Source: Ruminococcus sp. | GTDB taxonomy: Bacteria; Bacillota; Clostridia; Oscillospirales; Acutalibacteraceae | Length of the DNA stretch: 28,509 nt | Reading direction: 5' to 3' | NCBI GenBank assembly: GCA_017380355.1 | Contig: JAFOED010000030.1 | Coordinates: 1 to 28,509, forward strand | Shown: positions 1-7,829 of the stretch, one piece after another | Layout: each line of letters begins with the position of its first letter | Position numbering within the stretch: the stretch's first letter is position 1 | Made by a program: the position numbers and the translations under genes | Notes under the pieces: model-generated | Told to the model about the DNA's origin: nothing | Seen by the model: the letters and a program-made list of their open reading frames with translations, nothing else | The model's database searches: none

Positions 1-960
1 GCTACAACTTTTCTCGTACTCACTTTCGGCGAAATTATTCCTAAGTGCTTCGGTAAAGAAGTATCGGACAAAATCGCTATGAGTACCGCATGGATTATGA
101 AAGCCCTCGTTTACGCTCTGACTCCGTTTGTTTATTTCTTTATCGGAATTAAAACTCTTGTGCTCAAAATCGCAAACATCAAAAAAGATGAACCTACTGT
201 CACAGAAAGTGAGCTAAAATACATCATCGACTCTATCGAAGAAGAAGGTATTTTAGAGGAGCAGGAAAAAGAACTCGTTCAATCAGCACTCGATTTTGAC
301 GAAAAGACAGCTTTAGAAATTCTCACTCCTCGTGTTGACGTTGTGCTAATTGATGCTCAGGACGATGAAAAAACTATTCGCGACATAATCTTAAAAGAGC
401 GATACTCTAGAATCCCTGTATACGAAGATAATATCGATAATATCATCGGTATACTGCAGACAAGGGATTATCTTGAGAAACTCAGTGAAGGTATCACACC
501 GGATGTAAAAGAACTTGTCACAAGCGCACACTTCATCTACAAATCACGCAAGCTTTCTGATATTTTAACCGACTTTAAGGAAAACAAACTTCACATCGCG
601 ATCGTCACAGACGAATACGGCGGAATGCTCGGTATTGTTACTATGGAAGATTTACTCGAGGAAATCGTCGGTGACATATGGGACGAAGACGAGGACGAAG
701 AGAGAACATACACAAAGCTCAAAGACGGAAGATATATCATCAGCGGTGATATGTATTTATCCGACCTTTTTGAGATTTATCAGATGAACGATGACGACGA
801 TATTGAGAGTATTTCTGTCGGCGGTTTCATAGTTGAACAGCTCGGTAGAATTCCTAATGTCAATGAGTCCATCACGTACAAAGACTTAACAATCACAGTA
901 AAGCGAGTGAAACAAAATCGTATCCAATCGGCCTTTGTGTGTAAAAACGAAGAAGAATAA
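1..960 (+). CDS. CNNM/CBS-domain membrane protein (HlyC/CorC family), 5'-truncated by the window edge
   Basis: The frame is open from base 1 and codes for the end of the CNNM (DUF21) transmembrane domain before the internal Met at 79; the segment LTFGEIIPKCFGKE (bases 22-63) is the family's conserved membrane motif. The gene therefore starts upstream, and 79 is not its start. After a last hydrophobic stretch (LVYALTPFVYFFIGIKTL) come a linker with the typical ESELKYIIDSIEEEGILEEQE motif, two CBS domains and a C-terminal CorC_HlyC domain near ISGDMYLSDLFEIYQ. Family members are integral membrane proteins linked to Mg2+/Co2+ homeostasis or efflux; the CBS pair is thought to sense adenine nucleotides. 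The substrate cannot be read from the sequence. It stands alone on this strand and ends at a strong terminator facing the rubrerythrin gene. Confidence 0.93.
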   Translation, partial: ATTFLVLTFGEIIPKCFGKEVSDKIAMSTAWIMKALVYALTPFVYFFIGIKTLVLKIANIKKDEPTVTESELKYIIDSIEEEGILEEQEKELVQSALDFDEKTALEILTPRVDVVLIDAQDDEKTIRDIILKERYSRIPVYEDNIDNIIGILQTRDYLEKLSEGITPDVKELVTSAHFIYKSRKLSDILTDFKENKLHIAIVTDEYGGMLGIVTMEDLLEEIVGDIWDEDEDEERTYTKLKDGRYIISGDMYLSDLFEIYQMNDDDDIESISVGGFIVEQLGRIPNVNESITYKDLTITVKRVKQNRIQSAFVCKNEEE

Positions 961-970
961 CCAATAAAAA

Positions 971-1006
971 AACACCCCGACAAAAGCGTCGGGGTGTTAA
1001 TTTTTT
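971..1006. terminator. Bidirectional intrinsic terminator between the CNNM and rubrerythrin genes
   Basis: A perfect 11-bp stem, AACACCCCGAC (971-981) with GTCGGGGTGTT (988-998), has a 6-nt loop. On the + strand it is followed by a T run at 1001-1006. On the - strand it is followed by the complement of the A run at 966-970. It can end both convergent transcripts. Confidence 0.9.
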
Positions 1007-1010
1007 CTTC

Positions 1011-1544
1011 TTAATAGTTTTCAGCTTTGATTCTGAAGTATGCTCTTGGGTGAACACAAACAGGACAAACTTCTGGAGCCTCTGTGCCAACTACTACGTG
1101 ACCGCAGTTGCCGCACTCCCAGATAACGATTGAGCCCTTCTTGAAAACTTCGCCATTCTTAACGTTAGCTAAAAGCTTTCTGTAACGCTCTTCGTGCTCT
1201 TTCTCGATTTTAGCAACGCCTTCAAACTGGATAGCGATTTCTTCGAAACCCTCTTCTCTAGCCTCTTTAGCGAAAGTAGCGTACATATCTGTCCACTCGT
1301 AGTTTTCGCCTGCTGCAGCGTCTTCGAGATTCTGCATTGTATCGTTGATACCGCCTAAAAGCTTGAACCAGAGTTTTGCGTGCTCTTTCTCGTTATCAGC
1401 AGTAGCTAAGAAAAGCTCAGCAATCTGGTTGTAGCCCTCTTTCTTTGCTTTTGAAGCAAAGTATGTGTACTTGTTTCTAGCCTGTGACTCGCCAGCAAAA
1501 GCAGCCATAAGGTTAGCTTCGGTTTTTGTTCCTTTTAAATTCAT
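1011..1544 (-). CDS. rbr: Rubrerythrin
   Basis: Rubrerythrin is a cytoplasmic non-heme diiron peroxidase that reduces H2O2 in anaerobes. The 177-residue protein has the normal two-part layout. An N-terminal ferritin-like four-helix domain (about 1-135) carries the diiron ligand motifs GES (E19), NEKEH (E52, H55) and KIEKEH (E114, H117). A C-terminal rubredoxin-like Fe(SCys)4 domain has C144-X2-C147 and C160-X2-C163 (CGNCG, CPVC). The start codon overlaps the TGA of the RNase M5-like gene as ATGA, and a strong TTTGGAGGT Shine-Dalgarno sits in the end of that gene. It is thus the last gene of the HIT-to-rbr operon and looks translationally coupled. I see no separate promoter, though one inside the upstream gene is possible given its stress role. 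Confidence 0.96.
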   Translation of the reverse strand: MNLKGTKTEANLMAAFAGESQARNKYTYFASKAKKEGYNQIAELFLATADNEKEHAKLWFKLLGGINDTMQNLEDAAAGENYEWTDMYATFAKEAREEGFEEIAIQFEGVAKIEKEHEERYRKLLANVKNGEVFKKGSIVIWECGNCGHVVVGTEAPEVCPVCVHPRAYFRIKAENY

Positions 1545-2161
1545 AAAGTACCTCCAAAGTTAAATTTATTTAATATTTCATTAAATTCATCATAAGTGTA
1601 AAGACAGTTAACGGCACTTATCATTGCGTTAGTAGTCAGATATTCAGGAAGAGAGAGGTATCTAAGCACCTGCTCTCGCATTTTTGCAGAGTTGTCTCTA
1701 CCACACAGACCAAAGTCGAAGAAATCCATCTTCGTAATTTCGCGTGCTGTGACATCGCTTTTAACGCCATTTATCGTCGCACCACTGTTTTTTATAGCTT
1801 GAGCCAAAAGAGTGCTGTTTATTCCTTCAACTCCGAGTTTTCCTTCTTTCGAGTACTCGGTTTTACGTTTTTCTTTTCCGTAAACCACAGGGATATAACA
1901 GTGTTTTATAGATTTTTCATCCACAATTCCTTTTAGAAAATTCCTAAGCACAAAGCCGGCAGAATCGACATCTGTCATAATAAGAATACCACGCGATACA
2001 GCGAGCTTTCGTATGAGCGTCTGAGCTTCTTTATCCTTAAAAATGCGGAATCCGTTTAATGTAATTATAGGCGAAGAAATCAAACTTTGCAACCTGATTT
2101 TGTCATATTTTCCTTCGACGATAACTACTTCTTTCAGAGAAAGTTTTTCAGCATCACTCAT
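1541..2161 (-). CDS. rnmV: RNase M5-like Toprim protein (DUF4093)
   Basis: The 206-residue protein matches the ribonuclease M5 type: an N-terminal Toprim fold with the catalytic Glu in VVIVEGKYDK (about residues 12-21) and the acidic pair in IMTDVDSAG (about 61-69), then a C-terminal DUF4093 region. RNase M5 makes the final cuts of 5S rRNA precursor in Gram-positive bacteria. The stretch YGKEKRKTEYSKEGKLGVEGI, shown here only as a landmark, is a conserved family signature. The ATG overlaps the 3' end of holA by 8 bp with a GAGG ribosome binding site, and the stop overlaps the rubrerythrin start by 4 bp. The gene symbol is assigned by family resemblance; the 5S maturation role is inferred. Confidence 0.82.
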   Translation of the reverse strand: MSDAEKLSLKEVVIVEGKYDKIRLQSLISSPIITLNGFRIFKDKEAQTLIRKLAVSRGILIMTDVDSAGFVLRNFLKGIVDEKSIKHCYIPVVYGKEKRKTEYSKEGKLGVEGINSTLLAQAIKNSGATINGVKSDVTAREITKMDFFDFGLCGRDNSAKMREQVLRYLSLPEYLTTNAMISAVNCLYTYDEFNEILNKFNFGGTL

Positions 2162-3203
2162 TGTTATCGCCTCGTGAAATCAGGATAAGTCTCGAAATCA
2201 GTTTTTCAATTTCGACACGTGGATTTATAGTCACGCTGACCATACGCTCGTTAAGGTCTAAAATAGCGTCGATACTGTCACGCATAGCGATAGTCGAGAT
2301 ACGCTTCGATACTTTTTGCATTTTAGAGAGCACCCACGCGCGGTTTTTGTACGCCATTTCGTCGGCAAAAATCTTGAGGTCCACACCACTCTCGGTAGCA
2401 ACTCGTGCACGATACATATCAACGTACGCGTTACTAAGTGTTATAAGAATAGCAATCGGGTCTTCTCTCTGATAAAAAAGAACATCGAGAGTCTGCATCG
2501 CTTTATCAAAATTCTGTGCTATGACAAAATCGAACAGGTCGTATATTCTAGCCTGCAGGTTTTTAGTCGCAAGATTTTCAATCATCTCGTCGGTGATTTC
2601 CTCTTCCCCTGCGAAAGCGGAGAGTTTTTCAATCTCGCTATGCAGAATGTTAAGGTCGTTAGAGCAGATTTTTATGAGTTTTGCGGCATTTATAGGACTA
2701 ATTTTGCTACCGCACTCGTTAGCCCATTTGCACACAGTTTTCTCTAAAGAAAGCTCGCTTCTACGGGACAAATCAGCAACCACGCCGTTTTTCTCGAAAG
2801 CCGAGCGAATTTTAGTGTATTTTTTCGAAGGTTTTGCGTCTTCGACACGGGTTGTCATCGAAAGGATAAGCACCGAAGTGTCTGGAATAGTTTTAGTAAT
2901 AGATACATAAGCGTCGACGTCATCTGTAGACAGCGAATCAATATCGAGGTCGACGATTTTTACACAGTTTTTATCGCACATAAACGGCATAACGTCACAC
3001 GCAACACTCACCTGTGACACGTCACAATCAGACGAAAAAACGTGGAAATTGAATTCAGGTAAATCGGTACCCATAAGTTTTTTTACGAGTGCGTCGGTGT
3101 ACATACCGACTAACATCTTCTCTTCTCCATCGATGAAATAAAGATTAGAAAACTGCTTTTGTGATATATGCTTTTTAAAATCCTGTTCTTTCATAATCGG
3201 CAT
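2154..3203 (-). CDS. holA: DNA polymerase III subunit delta
   Basis: This 349-residue protein has the features of the clamp-loader delta subunit, which opens the beta sliding clamp during replication. It has an N-terminal divergent AAA+-like domain (FSNLYFIDGEEKMLVGMY, then DTSVLILSM at about 109-117), a middle lid region (KIRSAFEKNGVVADL; WANECGSKISPINAAKLI) and the C-terminal collar domain (ARIYDLFDFVIAQNFDKAM; REDPIAILITLSNAYVDMYR). Length is typical (about 330-350). The Shine-Dalgarno AGGAGGTG lies in the last codons of comEC, 7 nt before the ATG, so translation of the two genes is linked. comEC next to holA is a very common arrangement in Firmicutes and supports both calls. Confidence 0.92.
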   Translation of the reverse strand: MPIMKEQDFKKHISQKQFSNLYFIDGEEKMLVGMYTDALVKKLMGTDLPEFNFHVFSSDCDVSQVSVACDVMPFMCDKNCVKIVDLDIDSLSTDDVDAYVSITKTIPDTSVLILSMTTRVEDAKPSKKYTKIRSAFEKNGVVADLSRRSELSLEKTVCKWANECGSKISPINAAKLIKICSNDLNILHSEIEKLSAFAGEEEITDEMIENLATKNLQARIYDLFDFVIAQNFDKAMQTLDVLFYQREDPIAILITLSNAYVDMYRARVATESGVDLKIFADEMAYKNRAWVLSKMQKVSKRISTIAMRDSIDAILDLNERMVSVTINPRVEIEKLISRLILISRGDNNE

Positions 3204-3205
3204 AG

Positions 3206-5419
3206 TTACACCTCCTCTATGAGTGTGATTTTTCCTTGTGATGTGAGCAAAACACGACGCGACACAGTGTACATCTGTTTCATCAGATAAAACGCTATAT
3301 CTTCATCAGTAGAAAGTACTAACGTATCGCATTGTAAGTAGTTATAGTTTTCAGGACAAGAACTAAGCACTATCGTGTGTGCTTTGCGATAATGAGCAGG
3401 TATAGACATAACGTCAACACCATCAGGAAGAATAAGCAAAGTCTTGCCATTATGCTCAAAATAAGTAATGTACTTATCATCAATAAAACAGAATGTGACA
3501 TTCTCTTTATCAGGCAGAGTGTAAACGTAATCGCCATCAGGCTTAATCACATTTTCCGTATTGTCACTCAGCGTTACTGTCCTTTTAGTATCATACAACA
3601 AAACGTCTTCAATTGCAAACACTTTAGATAATGACGTTATGCTTTTTGCACAATTTGCAGAGTTACCAACAGATGCGGCAAAATCGATATCCGAAACGTC
3701 ATGCTGCATTTCATCGAGTGCATCCCTCATATTAGCATTACTACAATCAAAAGAAAGTACAGCTTGTGTTTCACCACATTCATACATAACAGCAACATCA
3801 TCTTCGACATCATAAATATGAAGCTTCGAAATATCTTTTGAAATAACCACACTGCTTACAATTCCGACAGTTAAAGTAACCGCTAAAATAAGAGCGTAAA
3901 TTGCTAATCTGCGCTTAGAAAAAGCACAGCATAGCCACACGAAAAGTATAACCGCGAACACTACCCAAAGGTACATAAAATCGCTTGTAACATACAGATA
4001 CGAAAACGGAAGTTCAGCAAAAAACGAAACTGTTTTCAGCACAAAATCAGACAGCAACTGTGCACAAAACGCGAATACCGGTACGATAAACGATAAGAAT
4101 GGTACAGCTCCCACAGCGGCAACAACCACAGCGAGATAAAGCAACAGCTGTACTGGTAACGACAACACAAAAGTTGAAAATACAGACACAGTAGATGTCG
4201 AACCAAACATAATTATACTAAGTGGGAACGAAATGAGATACGCACTCAGGTTTACACAGAAAAGGGACACTACAAACTTCAAAAACCGTACAAACCACTT
4301 TAGACAAAAGTTTTTGAAGTTTCTTTCCTTCGGTAAATCCTCACTCAGAAGTTTAATTCTAATAGAGAATTTATCGTATAAAAATGGAGCCAGCTTAATA
4401 ATTGCAAAAGTAGTCGCAAACGACAGAATAAGCCCCACATCTCCTGCTATATAAGGGTCAAACAAAACAACACAAAGTGCCGCAAAGCTTAAAGAATTTA
4501 GGCTGTATGCGTCACGTACTATCGATAATCCGATTATACATAAAATCATCATTATAGCGCTTCTAAGAACAGACGGCGAAAAACCCGTAACCGCCATATA
4601 CACAAAAACAAACACTACAGCAAAAGCAAGGAAGATATACCGATAGCTCGAGTATTTTCGAGCTAACAAAAGAAACAGACACGTCAAAGCCGAGAAGTGC
4701 ATTCCAGACACAACTATAAGGTGCGACACACCTGCTTCTCTGAATTCCTGATACGCATCATTGGATAGTGCGAATTTATCGCCTATCAGAATAGCACTAC
4801 AAAGCGAAAAAGCATCAGAATCCAGGTGAGTGCGCAATGTTTCTCTTATACTTTGTCGAAGTTTAATTGCGTGGTAATAAAGAGGTTTTCTATCAGGTAC
4901 AATGCGTTCAAACTCTGGGTATTCGTATGAGAAATCAGCTGTCAGAAAATAGCCTTTGCTGATATTTCCTTTGCTACCACTTTTCATAAAAGATGCGTCG
5001 AGACTAACTTTATCAAAAGGCTCAATATCAAACAAATCATGGTGGTAAACCATAAAATCAAAATCGCATTTCTCGCCATCCAGCGACTCGCAGTTAAAGC
5101 GATAAACATAGCTAGAATACTGCTTATACGGCTCTTCTTTAAGGGTAGCAACTATTTCACCACTTGCACCATCATAAGTATCTACTGTTTTGTTATAAAC
5201 AAGCTCTGTGTAGCCGATATTTACTATACACGCCAAAAGTGCAGTAAGCGCCATAACGCTCAGAAACGCTTTACTCCTGAACTTCTTAAAGCTGACAAAT
5301 ACAGTAAGCAAAATCAGCAACGCAAAAGCAAGAATAACAGTTAATACATCACTTAAATAAAAAACGACCGCAAGAACAGATAAGTATGTTAATCCTATCA
5401 ATCCAAACAGTCGTTTCAT
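3206..5419 (-). CDS. comEC: ComEC/Rec2-family DNA-uptake channel with degenerate C-terminal domain
   Basis: ComEC forms the inner-membrane channel that takes up single-stranded DNA in competent cells. The 737-residue protein has two N-terminal membrane helices, the DUF4131/OB-like region (about 60-160), the Competence domain with many hydrophobic segments and the signature HLIVVSGMHFSALT (about 235-248), then a C-terminal region from about 530. That region resembles the metallo-beta-lactamase-like domain (LHIYDVEDDVAVMYE stands where FLDVGQGD is usual), but the HxHxDH metal site is absent: the expected position reads about FAASVGNSANCAKS. I chose the ATG at 5419 because AAGGA lies 9 nt upstream; a TTG at 5428 is too close to it. 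It follows the phosphoribosyltransferase gene by 19 bp. No other competence gene is in the window, so natural transformation cannot be inferred. Confidence 0.9.
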   Translation of the reverse strand: MKRLFGLIGLTYLSVLAVVFYLSDVLTVILAFALLILLTVFVSFKKFRSKAFLSVMALTALLACIVNIGYTELVYNKTVDTYDGASGEIVATLKEEPYKQYSSYVYRFNCESLDGEKCDFDFMVYHHDLFDIEPFDKVSLDASFMKSGSKGNISKGYFLTADFSYEYPEFERIVPDRKPLYYHAIKLRQSIRETLRTHLDSDAFSLCSAILIGDKFALSNDAYQEFREAGVSHLIVVSGMHFSALTCLFLLLARKYSSYRYIFLAFAVVFVFVYMAVTGFSPSVLRSAIMMILCIIGLSIVRDAYSLNSLSFAALCVVLFDPYIAGDVGLILSFATTFAIIKLAPFLYDKFSIRIKLLSEDLPKERNFKNFCLKWFVRFLKFVVSLFCVNLSAYLISFPLSIIMFGSTSTVSVFSTFVLSLPVQLLLYLAVVVAAVGAVPFLSFIVPVFAFCAQLLSDFVLKTVSFFAELPFSYLYVTSDFMYLWVVFAVILFVWLCCAFSKRRLAIYALILAVTLTVGIVSSVVISKDISKLHIYDVEDDVAVMYECGETQAVLSFDCSNANMRDALDEMQHDVSDIDFAASVGNSANCAKSITSLSKVFAIEDVLLYDTKRTVTLSDNTENVIKPDGDYVYTLPDKENVTFCFIDDKYITYFEHNGKTLLILPDGVDVMSIPAHYRKAHTIVLSSCPENYNYLQCDTLVLSTDEDIAFYLMKQMYTVSRRVLLTSQGKITLIEEV

Positions 5420-5438
5420 AATTTTCAATCCTTAAATC

Positions 5439-5978
5439 TTATTTAAAAAACAGAGGGAGCTTCTCTAAGAAGATAATATCATCTCTGTTTGCTGCGTCAC
5501 CCTCAGCGAGTACAGCAGCTTTGCCGACAATATTACCACCTGAGAGTTTCACGAGCTCTTCTAAAGCGAGCAAACTCTCGCCTGTAGAGATTACATCGTC
5601 AACGATGAGCACTCTTCTACCTTTAAGCTTTTCTACGTCTTCCTGACCCAAATAGAGCTTCTGCTCGTATTCTGTAGTGATAGACTTAACTGTAACACAC
5701 AGAGGGTCTGTCATATAGACTTTAGTACCTTTACGAGCGATAACGTACTCATTACATCCAAAACGCGCCATATCGTGGCACAATCCGATACTCTTAGCTT
5801 CTGCAGTAACAAGGATATCGTGCTCTGGGCACACATCAAGCAGAGCTTTCGCACATTTTTCTGTAAGCTCTACATCACCAAGAAGAATAAAAGCCGCGAT
5901 ATCAAGATTTTCGCTGACTTCATACATATTGAGGTCTCTCTCAAGTCCGGCAACACTGAGTTTATAAGTCTTTTTCAT
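5439..5978 (-). CDS. APRT-like phosphoribosyltransferase family protein
   Basis: The 179-residue protein carries the type I phosphoribosyltransferase PRPP-binding loop RVLIVDDVISTGES (about residues 120-133), followed by GNIVGKAAVLAEGDA and the C-terminal FLEKLPLF seen in adenine phosphoribosyltransferase relatives. The middle holds DILVTAEAKSIGLCHDMAR and YVIARKGTKVYM, also APRT-like. The N-terminus lacks the usual FPxxGIxFRD element, so the substrate may not be adenine; purine salvage or a PurR-like regulatory role is possible. The ATG at 5978 is chosen over a longer open frame because GAGGTG lies just upstream and the extension would overlap the HIT gene in another frame. It lies 10 bp after that gene in the same operon. 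Confidence 0.82.
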   Translation of the reverse strand: MKKTYKLSVAGLERDLNMYEVSENLDIAAFILLGDVELTEKCAKALLDVCPEHDILVTAEAKSIGLCHDMARFGCNEYVIARKGTKVYMTDPLCVTVKSITTEYEQKLYLGQEDVEKLKGRRVLIVDDVISTGESLLALEELVKLSGGNIVGKAAVLAEGDAANRDDIIFLEKLPLFFK

Positions 5979-5988
5979 AGTGCACCTC

Positions 5989-6324
5989 TTACGCAATTTT
6001 CTCGCCGAGTTTTTTGCCGCCGAGCAGGTGGAAATGCAGGTGCATAACTGTCTGACCACCGTTTTCTTTACAGTTATTGATAATGCGATAGCCATCTAAA
6101 TTAAGTTCTTTTGCGATAAGAGGAATCTTAGAGAAAATATGAGCAACAACGTCACAGTTTGTGTCATCGATTTCATCTGCACAAGCAATGTGTGCTTTAG
6201 GGATGATAACAACGTGCACAGGAGTCTGTGGCGCGATATCGTGAAAAGCAAGAATCTTTTCGTCCTCATAAACTTTATTTGACGGAATTTCACCGTTAGC
6301 TATTTTACAAAAAATGCAATCCAT
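5989..6324 (-). CDS. HIT (histidine triad) family nucleotide hydrolase
   Basis: This is a complete, small HIT protein of the HinT/Hit type (111 residues). It begins with the family signature MDCIFCKIANGEIPS, has FHDIAPQTPVHVVIIPKAHI in the middle, and ends with the catalytic triad motif HLHFHLLGG (about residues 95-103). The paired CxxC near the N-terminus is a common zinc-binding feature in bacterial members. HinT-type enzymes hydrolyse purine nucleoside phosphoramidates or acyl-adenylates in the cytoplasm; the natural substrate here is unknown. It is the first gene of the operon running to rubrerythrin, with TTGGAGGT before the ATG and a good vegetative promoter. Confidence 0.95.
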   Translation of the reverse strand: MDCIFCKIANGEIPSNKVYEDEKILAFHDIAPQTPVHVVIIPKAHIACADEIDDTNCDVVAHIFSKIPLIAKELNLDGYRIINNCKENGGQTVMHLHFHLLGGKKLGEKIA

Positions 6325-6352
6325 AATTTACCTCCAAAAATAATATAGCTTT

Positions 6353-6381
6353 ATTTTATACTTATATATCCTGTTCGTCAA
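6353..6381 (-). promoter_or_regulatory. SigA-type promoter for the HIT-to-rbr operon
   Basis: On the - strand TTGACG (6381-6376) and TAAAAT (6358-6353) are separated by exactly 17 nt, about 30 nt upstream of the HIT start codon at 6324. This is read by eye from consensus; the transcription start is not known. Confidence 0.75.
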
Positions 6382-6385
6382 TAGA

Positions 6386-6417
6386 AAAACAAAACAGGCG
6401 GTGAAAACCACCGCCTG
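6386..6417 (-). terminator. Terminator of the D,D-carboxypeptidase gene
   Basis: A 9-bp perfect stem, CAGGCGGTG (6395-6403) with CACCGCCTG (6409-6417), has a 5-nt loop. On the - strand it is followed by TTTTGTTTTT. It lies 7 bp past the stop codon and just upstream of the HIT promoter. Confidence 0.88.
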
Positions 6418-6423
6418 AGTTAG

Positions 6424-7731
6424 TTATCTGTATCTGTAACGAGAGTTACGTTTTTTGTGTCTTATTTGAGCATTAATATACATAATTCCCAGCACAATCA
6501 CTACACTAGCAACAATACTGAGCCAGATGATATTATTATACACAAATCCTATAAATCGGTGCATAAGGTAATTAGTCTGGTCGCGCTCGAAAGTTTCTGC
6601 ACAAACAACATCAGTTGTACCAACAATCTCTTTATCATAAAAAACCGTAACCGAGCCGATAACCTGACCTTTTTCAATAGGTGCACTCACGTAATCAGGC
6701 AAATCATAAACTGTTTTCACAAGAGATTCATCATAATCGTTAGGTAACAGCGCACTGACACTACCATTAGTAATCACATCCACTGCCTTGTCACCCCACA
6801 CAAACTCAACAGATAAAGAATCAACAACAGACGCATCAGATAATAATTCTACAAAAGAAACATTATTGAATAAGTACTGATAAATTGAACGAGTATCGAG
6901 CATCGCGTAGTTGACGTCTTCAGCATAAGAGTAAGGCGCTCCCAAAGCAATACAAAGATAATAATACCCGTCTGTATAAGCACATGAAGCAAGGCATTTA
7001 CCCGCTTCGTCTGTATATCCTGTTTTAATACCGGTGACTGGTTCATAATAATACTCAGGATAAGATGAATTCAGCATATAATTAGTATTTTTCAACGTGT
7101 GAGCCATACCTTCAACCTGATAGTAAGGTTTGCTTACAATTTCGTTGAAATACGCTTTTTGCTGAGCGTATTTCGCGATAGTCGCAAGGTCATAAGCTGT
7201 AGAATAATGATCTGGGTCATAAAGTCCGTGAGGGTTTACAAAATGAGTATCAGAACACTTAAGCTGTCCTGCTTTACGATTCATTAAATCAACGAATTTA
7301 TCAACAGAACCATCGCCGACATACTGAGCAAGAACGAGCGCCGCGTCATTACCCGACGGAATCATAAGACCATGGAGCAAATCGAGTACCGAAAACTCAT
7401 AGCCGATATAATCAGCGAGTCCCATAACTGAAGAAGCCGGATCAAGTCCCGCAAGTGCTTCGCTGGTAATCTCAACTTTAGTGTTCGCAAGATCAGGGAC
7501 ACTCTCAGCAACCACTATGTAAGTCATCATCTTTGTAAGTGAAGCAGGTGGCACCTTTTTATCCGCATTCTCCTCATACATCACAATACCTGTATCAAGA
7601 TTTTCAACGTAAACTGCATCACACATCATTTCAAAGTCGATACCATAGTCAGCCGCGTTAACACTGAGTAACGGTACGCTCATACTGATTAGCAAAACTA
7701 ATATAATAATAAAAGAAATAACTCTTTTCAT
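6424..7731 (-). CDS. D-alanyl-D-alanine carboxypeptidase (PBP5/DacF type)
   Basis: Serine D,D-carboxypeptidases of the S11 family trim the terminal D-Ala from peptidoglycan stem peptides outside the membrane. The 435-residue protein has a signal peptide (about 1-27, ending VNAA), then all three penicillin-binding motifs: SLTK (S64-K67), SGN (126-128) and KTG (236-238). A C-terminal PBP5-like beta domain follows. It ends in a hydrophobic helix (about 398-420) and a very basic tail, so it is probably held in the membrane at its C-terminus rather than by an amphipathic helix. It is monocistronic, with its own promoter and terminator. In sporeformers such paralogues include vegetative DacA and sporulation DacB/DacF; the vegetative-type promoter favours a growth role, but the exact paralogue is not settled. 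Confidence 0.95.
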   Translation of the reverse strand: MKRVISFIIILVLLISMSVPLLSVNAADYGIDFEMMCDAVYVENLDTGIVMYEENADKKVPPASLTKMMTYIVVAESVPDLANTKVEITSEALAGLDPASSVMGLADYIGYEFSVLDLLHGLMIPSGNDAALVLAQYVGDGSVDKFVDLMNRKAGQLKCSDTHFVNPHGLYDPDHYSTAYDLATIAKYAQQKAYFNEIVSKPYYQVEGMAHTLKNTNYMLNSSYPEYYYEPVTGIKTGYTDEAGKCLASCAYTDGYYYLCIALGAPYSYAEDVNYAMLDTRSIYQYLFNNVSFVELLSDASVVDSLSVEFVWGDKAVDVITNGSVSALLPNDYDESLVKTVYDLPDYVSAPIEKGQVIGSVTVFYDKEIVGTTDVVCAETFERDQTNYLMHRFIGFVYNNIIWLSIVASVVIVLGIMYINAQIRHKKRNSRYRYR

Positions 7732-7754
7732 TTCTCTACCCCTTCCCTCACTTT

Positions 7755-7783
7755 ATATTACAATAACACTTGAAATTATGCAA
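7755..7783 (-). promoter_or_regulatory. SigA-type promoter for the D,D-carboxypeptidase gene
   Basis: TTGCAT (7783-7778) and TAATAT (7760-7755) on the - strand are 17 nt apart and lie about 25 nt upstream of the ATG at 7731, which is preceded by a GGAAGGGG ribosome binding site. Confidence 0.65.
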
Positions 7784-7785
7784 GT

Positions 7786-7818
7786 AAAAATAAAACGCAC
7801 AGCCAAAAGACTGTGCGT
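7786..7818 (-). terminator. Terminator of the DUF512-der-plsY operon
   Basis: ACGCACAG (7795-7802) pairs with CTGTGCGT (7811-7818) across an 8-nt loop. On the - strand the stem is followed by TTTATTTTTA. It lies 11 bp past the plsY stop. Confidence 0.85.
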
Positions 7819-7829
7819 ACAAATAACTA

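Noticed and set aside
3206..5419. A broken comEC gene
   Set aside because: The frame is uninterrupted, of normal length and well placed between expression signals; only the metal motif is missing, so it is not called a pseudogene.
5979..6095. N-terminal extension of the phosphoribosyltransferase
   Set aside because: It would overlap the HIT gene in another frame, is Cys/Arg-rich noise, and the ATG at 5978 has its own GAGGTG site.
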